DNA of 17,373 nt from Acidobacterium sp. (GCA_003152595.1 PMAM01000145.1:1-17373); one strand, 5' to 3'; counted from the stretch's first letter, positions 1-7,752 are shown. The notes: generated by a model from the letters alone, not told the origin. A program made the numbers and translations.

Positions 1-1014
1 GTAAAAGCCGGCGACGGCGGCAACGGCTGCATGGCCTTCCGCCGCGAAAAGTTCGTCCCCCGTGGCGGACCCTCCGGCGGCGATGGTGGCCATGGCGGCG
101 ACGTGATCATGGAATCCTCGCAGCGCCACAATACCCTCATCCATTTCCGCTATAACCCCGAGCACAAAGGGCAGCGGGGCCAGCACGGCATGGGCTCCAA
201 CTGCACCGGCCGCGACGGCAAGGACACCGTCCTTAAAGTCCCCGTCGGCGCCATGCTCTTTGACGCCGATACCGGCGAGCTCATCCACGACTTCACCCAT
301 CCCGACGAGCGCCTCGTCATCGCCCGCGGCGGACGCGGCGGCCGTGGCAACCAGCACTTCGCCACTCCCACCCACCAGGCCCCGCGCGAGCACGAGCTCG
401 GTCGCTCCGGCGAAGAGCGCAATTATCGTCTGGAATTGCGCGTCCTCGCCGACGTCGGCCTCGTCGGCTATCCCAACGTCGGCAAATCTACCCTCATCTC
501 ACGCATCTCCGCCGCCCGCCCCAAGATCGCCGACTACCCCTTCACCACCCGCGAGCCGCAACTCGGCGTCGTCTCCATCGGCGAAGCTCCCTACGAAGAA
601 AGCTTCGTCGTCGCCGACATCCCCGGCCTCATTGAAGGCGCGCACCTCGGCGCAGGCCTCGGGGTCCAGTTCCTTCGCCACATCGAGCGCACCCGCATCC
701 TCGTCCATCTCGTCGATGTCTCCGATGCCGACGGCCGCCCCGACCCCGTCGAAGACTTCCGCGTCATCATGAGCGAGCTGAAAAACTTCGGCCACGGACT
801 CGACGAGAAGCCCATGATCGTCGTCGCTTCCAAAGTCGACGTCGCCAATCCCGACAAACTCAAAAAACTGGAAACGATGGCAAAGCGCCGCAAGCTCCCC
901 TTCTACGCCATCTCCGCCGTCACCGGCCTCGGCGTCGAAAAGCTCAAGTACGCCATCGGCGAACGCGTCCGCGACCTCCGCAACGAATCCCCCGAAGTCC
1001 CCGCCGCCGTCTAA
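1..1014 (+). CDS. obgE: GTPase Obg/CgtA (5' truncated by window edge)
   Basis: Essential ribosome-associated GTPase of the Obg family, which acts in late 50S assembly and stress signalling in the cytoplasm. The reading frame is open from base 1 and begins with the conserved VKAGDGGNG stretch, so only about nine N-terminal residues are probably missing. The glycine-rich Obg fold occupies roughly the first 150 residues (GGPSGGDGGHGGDV, GGRGGRGN). The G domain follows: G1 GYPNVGKST at 466-492, switch TTREP, G3 DIPG at 616-627, and G5 SAV near 910. The G4 position reads SKVD (829-840) where most GTPases have NKxD; this looks like a lineage variant rather than a defect. The protein ends soon after the G domain, so it lacks the C-terminal OCT domain, as many Obg proteins do. 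A SLOG-like gene follows after 14 bases, probably in the same transcript. Confidence 0.96.
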   Translation, partial: VKAGDGGNGCMAFRREKFVPRGGPSGGDGGHGGDVIMESSQRHNTLIHFRYNPEHKGQRGQHGMGSNCTGRDGKDTVLKVPVGAMLFDADTGELIHDFTHPDERLVIARGGRGGRGNQHFATPTHQAPREHELGRSGEERNYRLELRVLADVGLVGYPNVGKSTLISRISAARPKIADYPFTTREPQLGVVSIGEAPYEESFVVADIPGLIEGAHLGAGLGVQFLRHIERTRILVHLVDVSDADGRPDPVEDFRVIMSELKNFGHGLDEKPMIVVASKVDVANPDKLKKLETMAKRRKLPFYAISAVTGLGVEKLKYAIGERVRDLRNESPEVPAAV

Positions 1015-1016
1015 AA

Positions 1017-1024
1017 AAGGAGAG
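1017..1024 (+). promoter_or_regulatory. Ribosome binding site that points to a GTT start at 1029
   Basis: AAGGAGAG lies directly after the obgE stop. Counting six bases after GGAG leads to GTT at 1029, in frame with the conserved SLOG-like N-terminus. No ATG, GTG or TTG lies at a suitable distance in that frame. Confidence 0.6.
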
Positions 1025-1028
1025 AGCG

Positions 1029-1622
1029 GTTCCTCACTGCATCCGCATCGGCGTTACCGGACATCGAGACGTGGGCGATCCAGTCGCGCTTCGATCAACG
1101 GTCAGGAAGGCCATCGACGCCGAAATCCCGAACCTCGCCCCTGAAAATTCGCAGCAGATCCAGTTCCGCATCCTCAGCCCCCTGGCCGAAGGAGCCGATC
1201 GCGCCGTCGCCCAGGCAGTCCTCGAATATCCCGGAGCCCAACTCGACGCCGTGCTCCCACTCGCTGTCGAAGACTACCTCGAAGACTTCGCAACCGAAGA
1301 GTCGAAGAGGGAATTTCGCGGCCTGTTAGCGCTATCGAGCCAACCGGTCCGCCTGCGCACGCAGCGCATCGTCGAAGAATCCCGCAACGGAGGCGACCCC
1401 ACCGAGATGCGCCTCGATGCCTACCAACTAGCCGGGCAGTATGTCGTCGATCATTGCGATGTGCTGATCGCCATCTGGGATGGAGAGCCAGCCCGCGGCC
1501 GCGGTGGCACAGCCGAGATCGTCCAATACGCCACAGCGCACAACCGTCCCGTGATCCGCGTGTGGAAGGACGCATTTGAAGTGTTGCACCAGCAAAGTCG
1601 CAACGAGAAGTTGGAAAAGTAA
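1029..1622 (+). CDS. SLOG/LOG-like Rossmann-fold protein, non-canonical start
   Basis: Small cytoplasmic protein of unknown role that looks like a SLOG/LOG-type (nucleotide-ligand-binding Rossmannoid) domain. The visible order is a first strand plus loop IRIGVTGHRD, then SPLAEGADRAVA, then DVLIAIWDGEPARGRGGTAEIV. The GGTAE part resembles the phosphate-binding loop of LOG-like folds. The first ordinary start in frame is GTG at 1071, but it lies after the conserved IGVTGHRD strand. A good ribosome binding site AAGGAGAG (1017-1024) is optimally placed for codon 1029, which is GTT. I therefore annotate from 1029 (197 residues); from 1071 it would be 183 residues without the first strand. Explanations are a rare start codon, a sequencing error for GTG, or a translation-crippled gene. 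It lies 14 bases after obgE and converges with a glycosyltransferase 35 bases beyond its stop. The family assignment is by motif only. Confidence 0.7.
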   Translation, partial: VPHCIRIGVTGHRDVGDPVALRSTVRKAIDAEIPNLAPENSQQIQFRILSPLAEGADRAVAQAVLEYPGAQLDAVLPLAVEDYLEDFATEESKREFRGLLALSSQPVRLRTQRIVEESRNGGDPTEMRLDAYQLAGQYVVDHCDVLIAIWDGEPARGRGGTAEIVQYATAHNRPVIRVWKDAFEVLHQQSRNEKLEK

Positions 1623-1657
1623 CGAGTTCGTCCAGGGGGTTTTAGGCACCCAGCCAC

Positions 1658-2833
1658 CTACCCAGTCATCCCCACCAAACTAACCAAACACAACCCCGCC
1701 TGCGCCACCACCATCACCCCCGAAGCCCAAAGAAACGCCCTCCTCCGCCGCGTCTCCAGCGCATCCGCAAACACCCCGCCCACAAACGCAATCAGAAACG
1801 GAAGCGCCCACAGCCACGACTCCGACGCCACCCCTGTCGTCACCAGCAGCATCAACGGCGCGCCCACCAGCAGGGGAGACGTGTTCCCGAAATACCGCGT
1901 CCGCCGCGACACCGAGTACAGCGCCAGCGCCCCCACCAACCCAATCGTGAACGCCGAATTCTCCAGCTCCGTAAAAAACCACCGCGCCGGCTCCAGCGAA
2001 ACCCACATCCGCCCCGCCGCGCTCCGAAACACATAGCTGAACGCATCCGGATGAAACCCATACGACGCAAACAGCAGGAAAAACGCCCCCAGCACCCACA
2101 CAATCAGCAGCGTCGGAATATACGCCCGCCGCTCCTCCGCCACCCACGCCATAAAAAACACAGTGAAAACCAGCGCCACCACAAACGCCGCCAGATGCGC
2201 CGCCGCCGTGAACCCCAGCGCCAGGGTGAGCAGCACAATCCTCGGCCGCCATTTTCTCGGCGGACCCTGCAGGGCATGCGCCACCCCAATGGCCAGGTAG
2301 ATCGTCGAGAAAACGCCGAACGCCGCCAGAATCTCGTTATTCGGGGTGGTCGACGCCCGCACTACCTCCGGCATAAAGCAGTACAGCGCCAGAGAAATGT
2401 ACCCCCCTGCGTTGCCGAACAACCGCCGCGTCACCCACCACAGGCACGCGCCCAGCGCCAGTCCGGCCAGCATGAACGGCAGCCGCAGCAGCAGCCTGAT
2501 CTCCCCCGCCTCGTAGCGCATGTCCCACATCGAGGTCGTGCGCGCCTGCCCCCGCAGAATTCGCTCCAGCGTCAGCGGCAGGCCGGCCGCCCGGTACGCC
2601 AGTGTGCCGTCGTGGATATTGCCGCAGGTTGTGAAATAGCCAGCCAGGGGCGACGGCCGCTCCCACATCTCACGACCGCATCGCGCAAACTGGTAGTCCG
2701 TTTCGGAAAGCTGCCGCCGCGCGCTCACCCACAGACACTGGCCCAGCAGCACCAGCAGCAGCACCGCTGCGATCTTTTGTGGGCGCTCAAACCGAAATTT
2801 CCGCAGCTGGTGGGTCGTCCGCCCTCGAGTCAT
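1658..2833 (-). CDS. GT-C (PMT_2-like) membrane glycosyltransferase
   Basis: Polytopic inner-membrane protein of about 391 residues, probably a lipid-linked-sugar-dependent glycosyltransferase of the PMT/ArnT-like GT-C superfamily. A short basic N-terminus leads into TM1 (about residues 21-38), followed by a loop with acidic residues E44 and D46, where GT-C enzymes place their catalytic acid. Then comes the pattern LLLRLPFMLAGLALGACLWW and further hydrophobic segments, at least eight by eye. The frame stays open upstream to 2974, but I chose ATG at 2833 because AGAGG lies five bases ahead of it and the hydrophobic core starts soon after; the upstream extension is Arg/Ser-rich and overlaps the divergent gene's leader. 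The donor and acceptor cannot be read from the sequence. The shorter length and the divergence from classical ArnT make a different sugar transferase or an inactive relative possible. Confidence 0.75.
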   Translation of the reverse strand: MTRGRTTHQLRKFRFERPQKIAAVLLLVLLGQCLWVSARRQLSETDYQFARCGREMWERPSPLAGYFTTCGNIHDGTLAYRAAGLPLTLERILRGQARTTSMWDMRYEAGEIRLLLRLPFMLAGLALGACLWWVTRRLFGNAGGYISLALYCFMPEVVRASTTPNNEILAAFGVFSTIYLAIGVAHALQGPPRKWRPRIVLLTLALGFTAAAHLAAFVVALVFTVFFMAWVAEERRAYIPTLLIVWVLGAFFLLFASYGFHPDAFSYVFRSAAGRMWVSLEPARWFFTELENSAFTIGLVGALALYSVSRRTRYFGNTSPLLVGAPLMLLVTTGVASESWLWALPFLIAFVGGVFADALETRRRRAFLWASGVMVVAQAGLCLVSLVGMTG

Positions 2834-2976
2834 CAGGACCTCTGCAAGTGTACCGAAGCGCGCACCACGGCGTAGGCTCGCGGCGCTGCTCGCGCTCTGG
2901 CTCGTCGTTCCGCGCTTTTTCCTCTCCTCATGGAAAGGCTCACTTCGGCCGATGATGCAGTTGTGTCGCCCCATCG

Positions 2977-4272
2977 GTGCCGGCGACGCACTGTCATCGC
3001 ATGCCTTCCATCGCTCCTCCGCCGGAACCTGTACGCACGGCCATCGCTCCCGCGCCGCCCATCACCGTTCCCAGCCGCTTCCTCGGCCGCCAGCCCATCC
3101 TCGATGCCCACCGCCGCCTCTTCGGCTACGAGCTGCTCTACCGTGCCGGCGCGGAGAATCAGTTCTCCGGCGACCCCGAACAAGCCACCCGCGAGGTGAT
3201 CGACCACTGGCTGCTGCTCATCCCCGACTCCAACCGCATCGCCTCGTTCGTCAACTGCACCCGCAGCGCCATCACGGAAGGCCTGGTCACCCTGCTGCCG
3301 CCCGCGTCTACCGTCCTCGAAATTCCAGAGCACGTCGACCCCGATGCGGAGCTGCTCTCCTCCTGCCTGACCCTCAAACTGCAGGGTTATCGCTTCGCCC
3401 TGGATGGTTTCCTGCCTCGCGCGGGGCGCGCTCCGCTGCTCGCGCTGGCCGACTTCATCAAGCTCGACTTCCAGGCGATCGGTTACGACCTGCGCCGCGA
3501 GGTCTACGCCATGGCGGCCGGCTCCGGCGCCCGTCTGCTCGCCGAGAAGATCGAAAACGACATCCAGCTCCGCATCGCTGTGAGCGAAGGCTGCACCCTT
3601 TTTCAGGGATACTTCTTCTCCCAGCCCGTCCTCCTCGGCTCCCACACCGTTCCCCAGAACTACTTCGTCTATCTCAGGCTGCTGGCGGAGCTGCACCGCG
3701 ATCCCACTCACCTGCGCAAAATCGAAAAGCTCATCTCCGGCGACGCCTCCCTCTGCTACCGCATCCTCCGTGTGGCCAATTCGGCGCTCCAGGGCCATCC
3801 GGGCATGGTCTCCACCATCCGAGAAGCGCTCCTCATGATTGGGGAAGATTCTCTCCGCCGCATGGTCACCGTCGCCATGGCCGGCTCCCTCTCCCATAGC
3901 CGTCCCACCGCGCTCCTTTCCATGGCTCTCGCCCGCGCCCACTTCTGCGAGCTGATCGCCCTGGCGCTCTCCGCTGAGCCGGCGCAGTTCTATCTCCTCG
4001 GGCTGCTCTCCCTGCTCGACGTGCTCTTCGAAATGCCCCTCGCCCGCATCCTCGAAGCCGTTCCTCTTACTCCTGCCATGAAATCGGCGCTTATGGGTGA
4101 CGACGGAGTTGCCAGCCGCGCGCTCGAACTCGTACGCGCTCTGGAATCCTGCGACTGGCCCCGGTGCGAGAAGATCCAGAACCAGCTCGGGCTCGTTGAA
4201 GGCGTCATCGCCGCCATGTACGCCCAGTCTCTGCGCTGGGCCTCCACCATGCTCGGCGACCCGTCATCATGA
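2977..4272 (+). CDS. Degenerate EAL + HDOD protein (YuxH-like), paralogue A
   Basis: Probable signalling or scaffold protein of 431 residues. A variable Pro-rich N-terminus leads to an EAL-like barrel (about 34-220) beginning FLGRQPILDA and FGYELLYR. EAL positions still acidic, amide or basic are E52, N93 (FVNCT), E115 (VLEI), D143, K162, E190 and Q210 (QGYFFSQP). The DDFGTG metal motif is reduced to D143-G144-F, so c-di-GMP hydrolysis is doubtful. The C-terminal half is an HDOD domain (LRKIEKLISGDASL, RILRVANSAL, IREALLMIGEDSLRR) without HD-GYP metal residues. The start is uncertain: GTG at 2977 gives MPAT, and the same in-frame 14 bases start the next paralogue; ATG at 3001 is the alternative. 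Neither has a good ribosome binding site. It is transcribed divergently from the glycosyltransferase at 1658-2833 and lies 94 bases before its paralogue. Confidence 0.87.
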   Translation: MPATHCHRMPSIAPPPEPVRTAIAPAPPITVPSRFLGRQPILDAHRRLFGYELLYRAGAENQFSGDPEQATREVIDHWLLLIPDSNRIASFVNCTRSAITEGLVTLLPPASTVLEIPEHVDPDAELLSSCLTLKLQGYRFALDGFLPRAGRAPLLALADFIKLDFQAIGYDLRREVYAMAAGSGARLLAEKIENDIQLRIAVSEGCTLFQGYFFSQPVLLGSHTVPQNYFVYLRLLAELHRDPTHLRKIEKLISGDASLCYRILRVANSALQGHPGMVSTIREALLMIGEDSLRRMVTVAMAGSLSHSRPTALLSMALARAHFCELIALALSAEPAQFYLLGLLSLLDVLFEMPLARILEAVPLTPAMKSALMGDDGVASRALELVRALESCDWPRCEKIQNQLGLVEGVIAAMYAQSLRWASTMLGDPSS

Positions 4273-4288
4273 GCGAGCGTCGGCTCGC
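4273..4288 (+). other. Hairpin directly after paralogue A
   Basis: GCGAGC, loop GTCG, then GCTCGC forms a perfect 6-bp stem starting one base after the stop codon. There is no T-run, so it is not a classical intrinsic terminator. It may slow 3' decay or be chance in GC-rich DNA. Confidence 0.3.
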
Positions 4289-4366
4289 GACGGCCTCCTG
4301 TCTCCGATCCGGTCACTCCTGACCGCCCCCCTCAACCCCGCCGATAACCAAAGAGAATCGCTGGCG

Positions 4367-5680
4367 GTGCCGGCGACGGCTCATTCTATGTCTGCAGCTC
4401 TTGCCTCACCGAAATTCGAAGCTCTGCCACAAACCAACGCCCACGTTCCCTCAACCTGCACACCCAACCGTTTCCTCGGCCGCCAGCCCATCCTCGACGC
4501 CGAACGCAACCTCTTCGGATACGAACTCCTCTACCGCGAAGGCAAAACCGACCACTTCTCCGGCGACCCCGAAGTTGCCACCCGCGAAGTCGTCGACCAC
4601 TGGCTCATGCTCCTCCCCGACTCCCGCCAGGGCGCCGCCTTCGTCAACTGCACGCGCAACGCCATCGTCGACGGTTTTGTCACCCTCCTGCCCCCCGAAT
4701 CCACCGTCCTCGAAATTCTGGAGGACATCGACCCGGACCCGGCCCTCATCAACGCCTGCCTCTCCCTCAAGGCCAAAGGCTATCGCTTCGCCCTCGACGG
4801 CTTCCTTCCCCGACCCTCTCGCGCACCCTTCCTCGCGCTCGCCGACTTCATCAAAGTCGACTTCATGACCGCCGACTTCCTCGTCCGGCGCGAAATCTAC
4901 GCGCTCGCCTCCGGAACCCCCGCGCGCCTCGTTGCCGAAAAAATCGAGTCCGACGCCCAGCTGCGCATCGCCATCTCCGAAGGCTGCTCCCTCTTCCAGG
5001 GCTACTTCTTCTCCCAGCCCATCCTGGTCGAGTCGCACAGAGTTCCTCGCAACCACTCCGTCTATCTCAGCCTGCTTGCCCAGCTCCAGCAGGGCTCCAC
5101 CGACCTCCGCAAGCTCGGGAAAATCATCGCCGGCGACGCCTCCCTCTGCTTCCGCGTCCTTCGCCTCGCCAACTCCGCCCTGCAGCATCACCCCGGCGCC
5201 ATCACCACCATCGGCGAGGCGCTGCTCATGATCGGCGAGGACGCGCTTCGCCGCCTCATCACCGTCGCTGTCACCGGCGCTATCGGCGATCGGTGCTCCT
5301 CTGCGCTCATCGCCATGATCCTCACCCGCGCCCGCTTCTGCGAGCTCATCGCCCCCTCCCTCCGCGAAGATCCCGCCGAACTCTACCTTCTCGGCATGCT
5401 CTCCCTCCTTGACGCCCTCCTCCAGATGCCTTTCCCCCGCATCCTGCAATCCATCCCCATCAGCAATGAGATGAAGCTCGCCCTCGCCGGCGATCAAAGC
5501 CCAGCCGGACTCAGCCTCGCACTGGTCCGCGGCCTGGAGTCCTGCGACTGGGCACGCTGCGAAGAAATCCAGCACCAGCTCGGCCTCGCCGAGGGCGCCA
5601 TCGCCGCCGCCTACACCCAAGCCCTGCGCTGGGCCGCCACCATGACCGGCGAAAACCAGCCCCCTCAAACACGCAGCTGA
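4367..5680 (+). CDS. Degenerate EAL + HDOD protein (YuxH-like), paralogue B
   Basis: Tandem paralogue of the preceding gene, 437 residues, with the same EAL-like/HDOD layout and no indels through the EAL-like part. In the block starting FLGRQPILDA, 40 of 51 aligned residues are identical by my count. The same substitutions occur: E53, N94, E116, D144 kept but followed by G145, K163, E191, Q211. Loss of the second metal-binding aspartate is thus fixed in both copies. HDOD signatures are LRKLGKIIAGDASL, RVLRLANSAL and IGEALLMIGEDALRR. I place the start at GTG 4367 (MPAT, shared with paralogue A); ATG at 4388 is the main alternative, and the frame is open further upstream into paralogue A without homology. 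YuxH-type proteins are generally thought to act by protein-protein contact; the partner here is unknown. A low-complexity tract and an ArnT-like gene follow. Confidence 0.87.
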   Translation: MPATAHSMSAALASPKFEALPQTNAHVPSTCTPNRFLGRQPILDAERNLFGYELLYREGKTDHFSGDPEVATREVVDHWLMLLPDSRQGAAFVNCTRNAIVDGFVTLLPPESTVLEILEDIDPDPALINACLSLKAKGYRFALDGFLPRPSRAPFLALADFIKVDFMTADFLVRREIYALASGTPARLVAEKIESDAQLRIAISEGCSLFQGYFFSQPILVESHRVPRNHSVYLSLLAQLQQGSTDLRKLGKIIAGDASLCFRVLRLANSALQHHPGAITTIGEALLMIGEDALRRLITVAVTGAIGDRCSSALIAMILTRARFCELIAPSLREDPAELYLLGMLSLLDALLQMPFPRILQSIPISNEMKLALAGDQSPAGLSLALVRGLESCDWARCEEIQHQLGLAEGAIAAAYTQALRWAATMTGENQPPQTRS

Positions 5681-5767
5681 ACGCCCGCCAGCACAATTCC
5701 CTTCCGCTCGTTTTTCTGCTCGCCTTTCGCTGACCGGCTTTTAGCCGACCGCTTCTTTGCTGACCAG

Positions 5768-5838
5768 CTACTGGCTACTGGCTATTTGCTATTGGCCACA
5801 GGCTCTGTACCCTGTCCCCCGCACCCTGTACCCTGTAC
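5768..5838 (+). repeat. Degenerate short tandem repeats before the ArnT-like gene
   Basis: Two adjacent low-complexity blocks fill the end of this gap. At 5768-5796 there are degenerate copies of CTACTGG/CTATTTG. At 5805-5838 there are copies of a (GTA)CCCTGT unit, reading ACCCTGTACCCTGTAC at 5823-5838. The second block ends four bases before the ATG at 5842, so it forms the whole immediate leader of that gene and no ribosome binding site is present. Both blocks have a composition unlike the surrounding coding DNA. Confidence 0.75.
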
Positions 5839-5841
5839 ACC

Positions 5842-7647
5842 ATGACCACCCTCCGCACGGCGAAGCGCTTCGTCTTCCCCCTGCTCGGAATCTGGGTGCT
5901 CCTCTACTGTTCCTTCTCTCTCTTCAAGCCGCCGCTCCTCGACGGTTCCGACGCGCTGAGCGCCGAAATCGCCCGTGAGATGCTCACCGGCGGCCACTGG
6001 CTCACCCCCTTCGCCAACGGCATCGTCTATCCCCACCACCCGCCTCTGCTTTACTGGACCGTCGCCGTGAGCTTCGGCCTCTTCGATGTCTCCGACTGGG
6101 CCGCGCGTCTGCCCGTCGCCATCGCCATCCTCGGCCTCTCGATCGCCACGTTCTCGCTCGGCCGCCGCATCTTCCACTCGCCCGCCGCCGCGTTCTACGC
6201 CGTCCTCTCGCTGCTCACTTCGTACGGCGTCTTCCTCTTCGGCCACCTCCTGATCCGCGACGTCTTCCTCTGTGTCTGGACCACGCTCGCCCTCAATTTC
6301 TTCTGGCGCTCCCTCTCGCAGCAAAAGCGCCTCCTCGAATCCTCCCTCGGCTTTGCTGCCTGCTGCGCCCTCGGCGTTCTCACGGAGGGACTCTCCGGCC
6401 TCGTCCTCCCGCTCGCAATCGCCGTCCTCTACCTCGCCTTCACGCACAATCTCGGTCATCTGCGCCGCTGGCATCCCATCCCGGCGATCCTCATCTTCCT
6501 CGTCCTCTATCTCCCCTGGCACTTCGCCGCGCGCCACGCCCTTCGCCAGCAGGACCTCCTCAACCTCCTGCCCCGCTTCACGGGCGGCCGCGTCCCCCTC
6601 ATCGTCTTCTGGCCGCTGCTGCTGCTCTGGATCATCCCCTGGTGCGCCTTCTCCCTTCGCGCCCTCCGCATCGGCGCCTCACCCGAGCCCAACCGCCGCC
6701 ACCAGGCGCGCCTCTTCTGCGGCCTCTGGATCCTCACAGTCCTCGTCTTCTTCAGCTTTACCGCCCGCCAGGAGTTCAACCTCCTCACCGCGCTGCCACC
6801 CATGGCTCTGCTCGCCGGCGGATGGCTGGCCGAAGACGAAGCCCAGCCCCACCACCAGGGCCGCATCGCTGCATGGATCCTCTTCTTCTTCGGGATCGCC
6901 GCCGCCGCCCTCGTCGCGTACTACCTCTTCGCCGCGCCCCGGCCCGCCCCCGGCACCGACATCGCCACCCTGCTCCATCCCAACCCCGGCCACCATGCCG
7001 TATTCTTCGCGTCCTTTCTCGACCTCACCCGCGCCTCCATGGGCGCCTTCAAAGTCCCGCTCTGGATCACCGTCATCTCCCTCATCGTCGGCGTCTCCGC
7101 CGGCCTCTTTTTCCGTCTTCGCGACAACGCCCGCATGGCCAATATGTTCCTTGCCGGCATGATCGTCGCCATCCTCATCGCCGCGCACCTCGCCCTCAAT
7201 ACTTTCTCCCCCGTCCTCTCTTCCGAGATCCTCGCCGAAGCCATCCACCCCGAAGTCCAGCCCGGCGACCTCGTCGTGGTCAACGGCTCCCTCGACTCGG
7301 CCTCCTCCTTCGTCTTCTACCTCGAGCACAACGTGCTCCTCCTCGACCAGGGCTCCGCCGCGGAGGCCACGCCCGCTCCCTGCACGCAGGGTTATTTCGA
7401 TACTCAAGTTGTCGCCCCCGGCGCCATTGGACAGATCGGAGGCCGGGACGCCCCCCCGCTCGGTCCCACTACGTTTTCCATCAACCACGCAACGGTCTGC
7501 TCTCTCTGGCAGGGCCCCGCGCGCGTCTGGCTCTGGACACCCCTCGAAGATGTCCCTGTACTTCCCGGCGATTTCTATGTCATCGGCCGCAGCGGCGGCA
7601 AAGAAGTCCTCAGCAACCAGCCCAATACTGGCGGCGCCAGCTTCTGA
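5842..7647 (+). CDS. ArnT-like GT-C membrane glycosyltransferase
   Basis: Polytopic inner-membrane glycosyltransferase of 601 residues in the ArnT/PMT (GT83/GT39-like) group, which moves a sugar from a polyprenyl-phosphate donor onto an extracytoplasmic acceptor. TM1 is about residues 10-28. The first periplasmic loop carries D34 and D37 before SAEIAREML, matching the acidic motif of ArnT, and HHPPLLYW (65-72) matches the family KPPLxxW motif. LLIRDVFL fits the later acidic site, and FTARQEFNLLTALPP fits the ArnT-like helix before the C-terminal part. About eleven hydrophobic segments precede a mostly soluble C-terminal domain (about 470-601). The acceptor could be lipid A, a polysaccharide or a protein; it cannot be read from sequence. 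The start ATG follows a CCCTGT repeat tract without a ribosome binding site. It sits downstream of the EAL-like/HDOD pair. Confidence 0.85.
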   Translation: MTTLRTAKRFVFPLLGIWVLLYCSFSLFKPPLLDGSDALSAEIAREMLTGGHWLTPFANGIVYPHHPPLLYWTVAVSFGLFDVSDWAARLPVAIAILGLSIATFSLGRRIFHSPAAAFYAVLSLLTSYGVFLFGHLLIRDVFLCVWTTLALNFFWRSLSQQKRLLESSLGFAACCALGVLTEGLSGLVLPLAIAVLYLAFTHNLGHLRRWHPIPAILIFLVLYLPWHFAARHALRQQDLLNLLPRFTGGRVPLIVFWPLLLLWIIPWCAFSLRALRIGASPEPNRRHQARLFCGLWILTVLVFFSFTARQEFNLLTALPPMALLAGGWLAEDEAQPHHQGRIAAWILFFFGIAAAALVAYYLFAAPRPAPGTDIATLLHPNPGHHAVFFASFLDLTRASMGAFKVPLWITVISLIVGVSAGLFFRLRDNARMANMFLAGMIVAILIAAHLALNTFSPVLSSEILAEAIHPEVQPGDLVVVNGSLDSASSFVFYLEHNVLLLDQGSAAEATPAPCTQGYFDTQVVAPGAIGQIGGRDAPPLGPTTFSINHATVCSLWQGPARVWLWTPLEDVPVLPGDFYVIGRSGGKEVLSNQPNTGGASF

Positions 7648-7730
7648 AACAATTGGCTACCCGCTTAGTTGAGTTTGGTTGATCTTCAGAATGTGACGAG
7701 CCGTTCAGGGGACTCTGCCTGGCATCGCCC

Positions 7731-7752
7731 GCGGAATCACGTGGATTTCCGC
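7731..7752. promoter_or_regulatory. Imperfect dyad around CACGTG upstream of lipA
   Basis: GCGGAA and TTCCGC arms flank CACGTG, with 1 and 3 intervening bases. It could be an operator for lipA, a weak stem after the ArnT-like gene, or chance. There is no T-run. Confidence 0.25.

Noticed and set aside
2833..3942. Long minus-strand frame (369 residues) opposite the first EAL-like/HDOD gene
   Set aside because: The product is Asp/Glu/Gly/Arg-rich with no recognisable domain, and it mirrors a well-supported gene. It is a typical high-GC antisense artefact.
4097..4366. Upstream extension of the second EAL-like/HDOD frame into the first gene
   Set aside because: It would overlap the end of paralogue A in another frame and has no homology. 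The shared MPAT start region gives a better start.
4451..5668. Minus-strand frame (405 residues) opposite the second EAL-like/HDOD gene
   Set aside because: Same kind of acidic, Gly-rich shadow. The opposite strand has two clear domains and codon bias.
5735..5747. CGGCT TTT AGCCG hairpin as terminator of paralogue B
   Set aside because: Only a 5-bp stem with no T-run after it, inside a degenerate repeat region.
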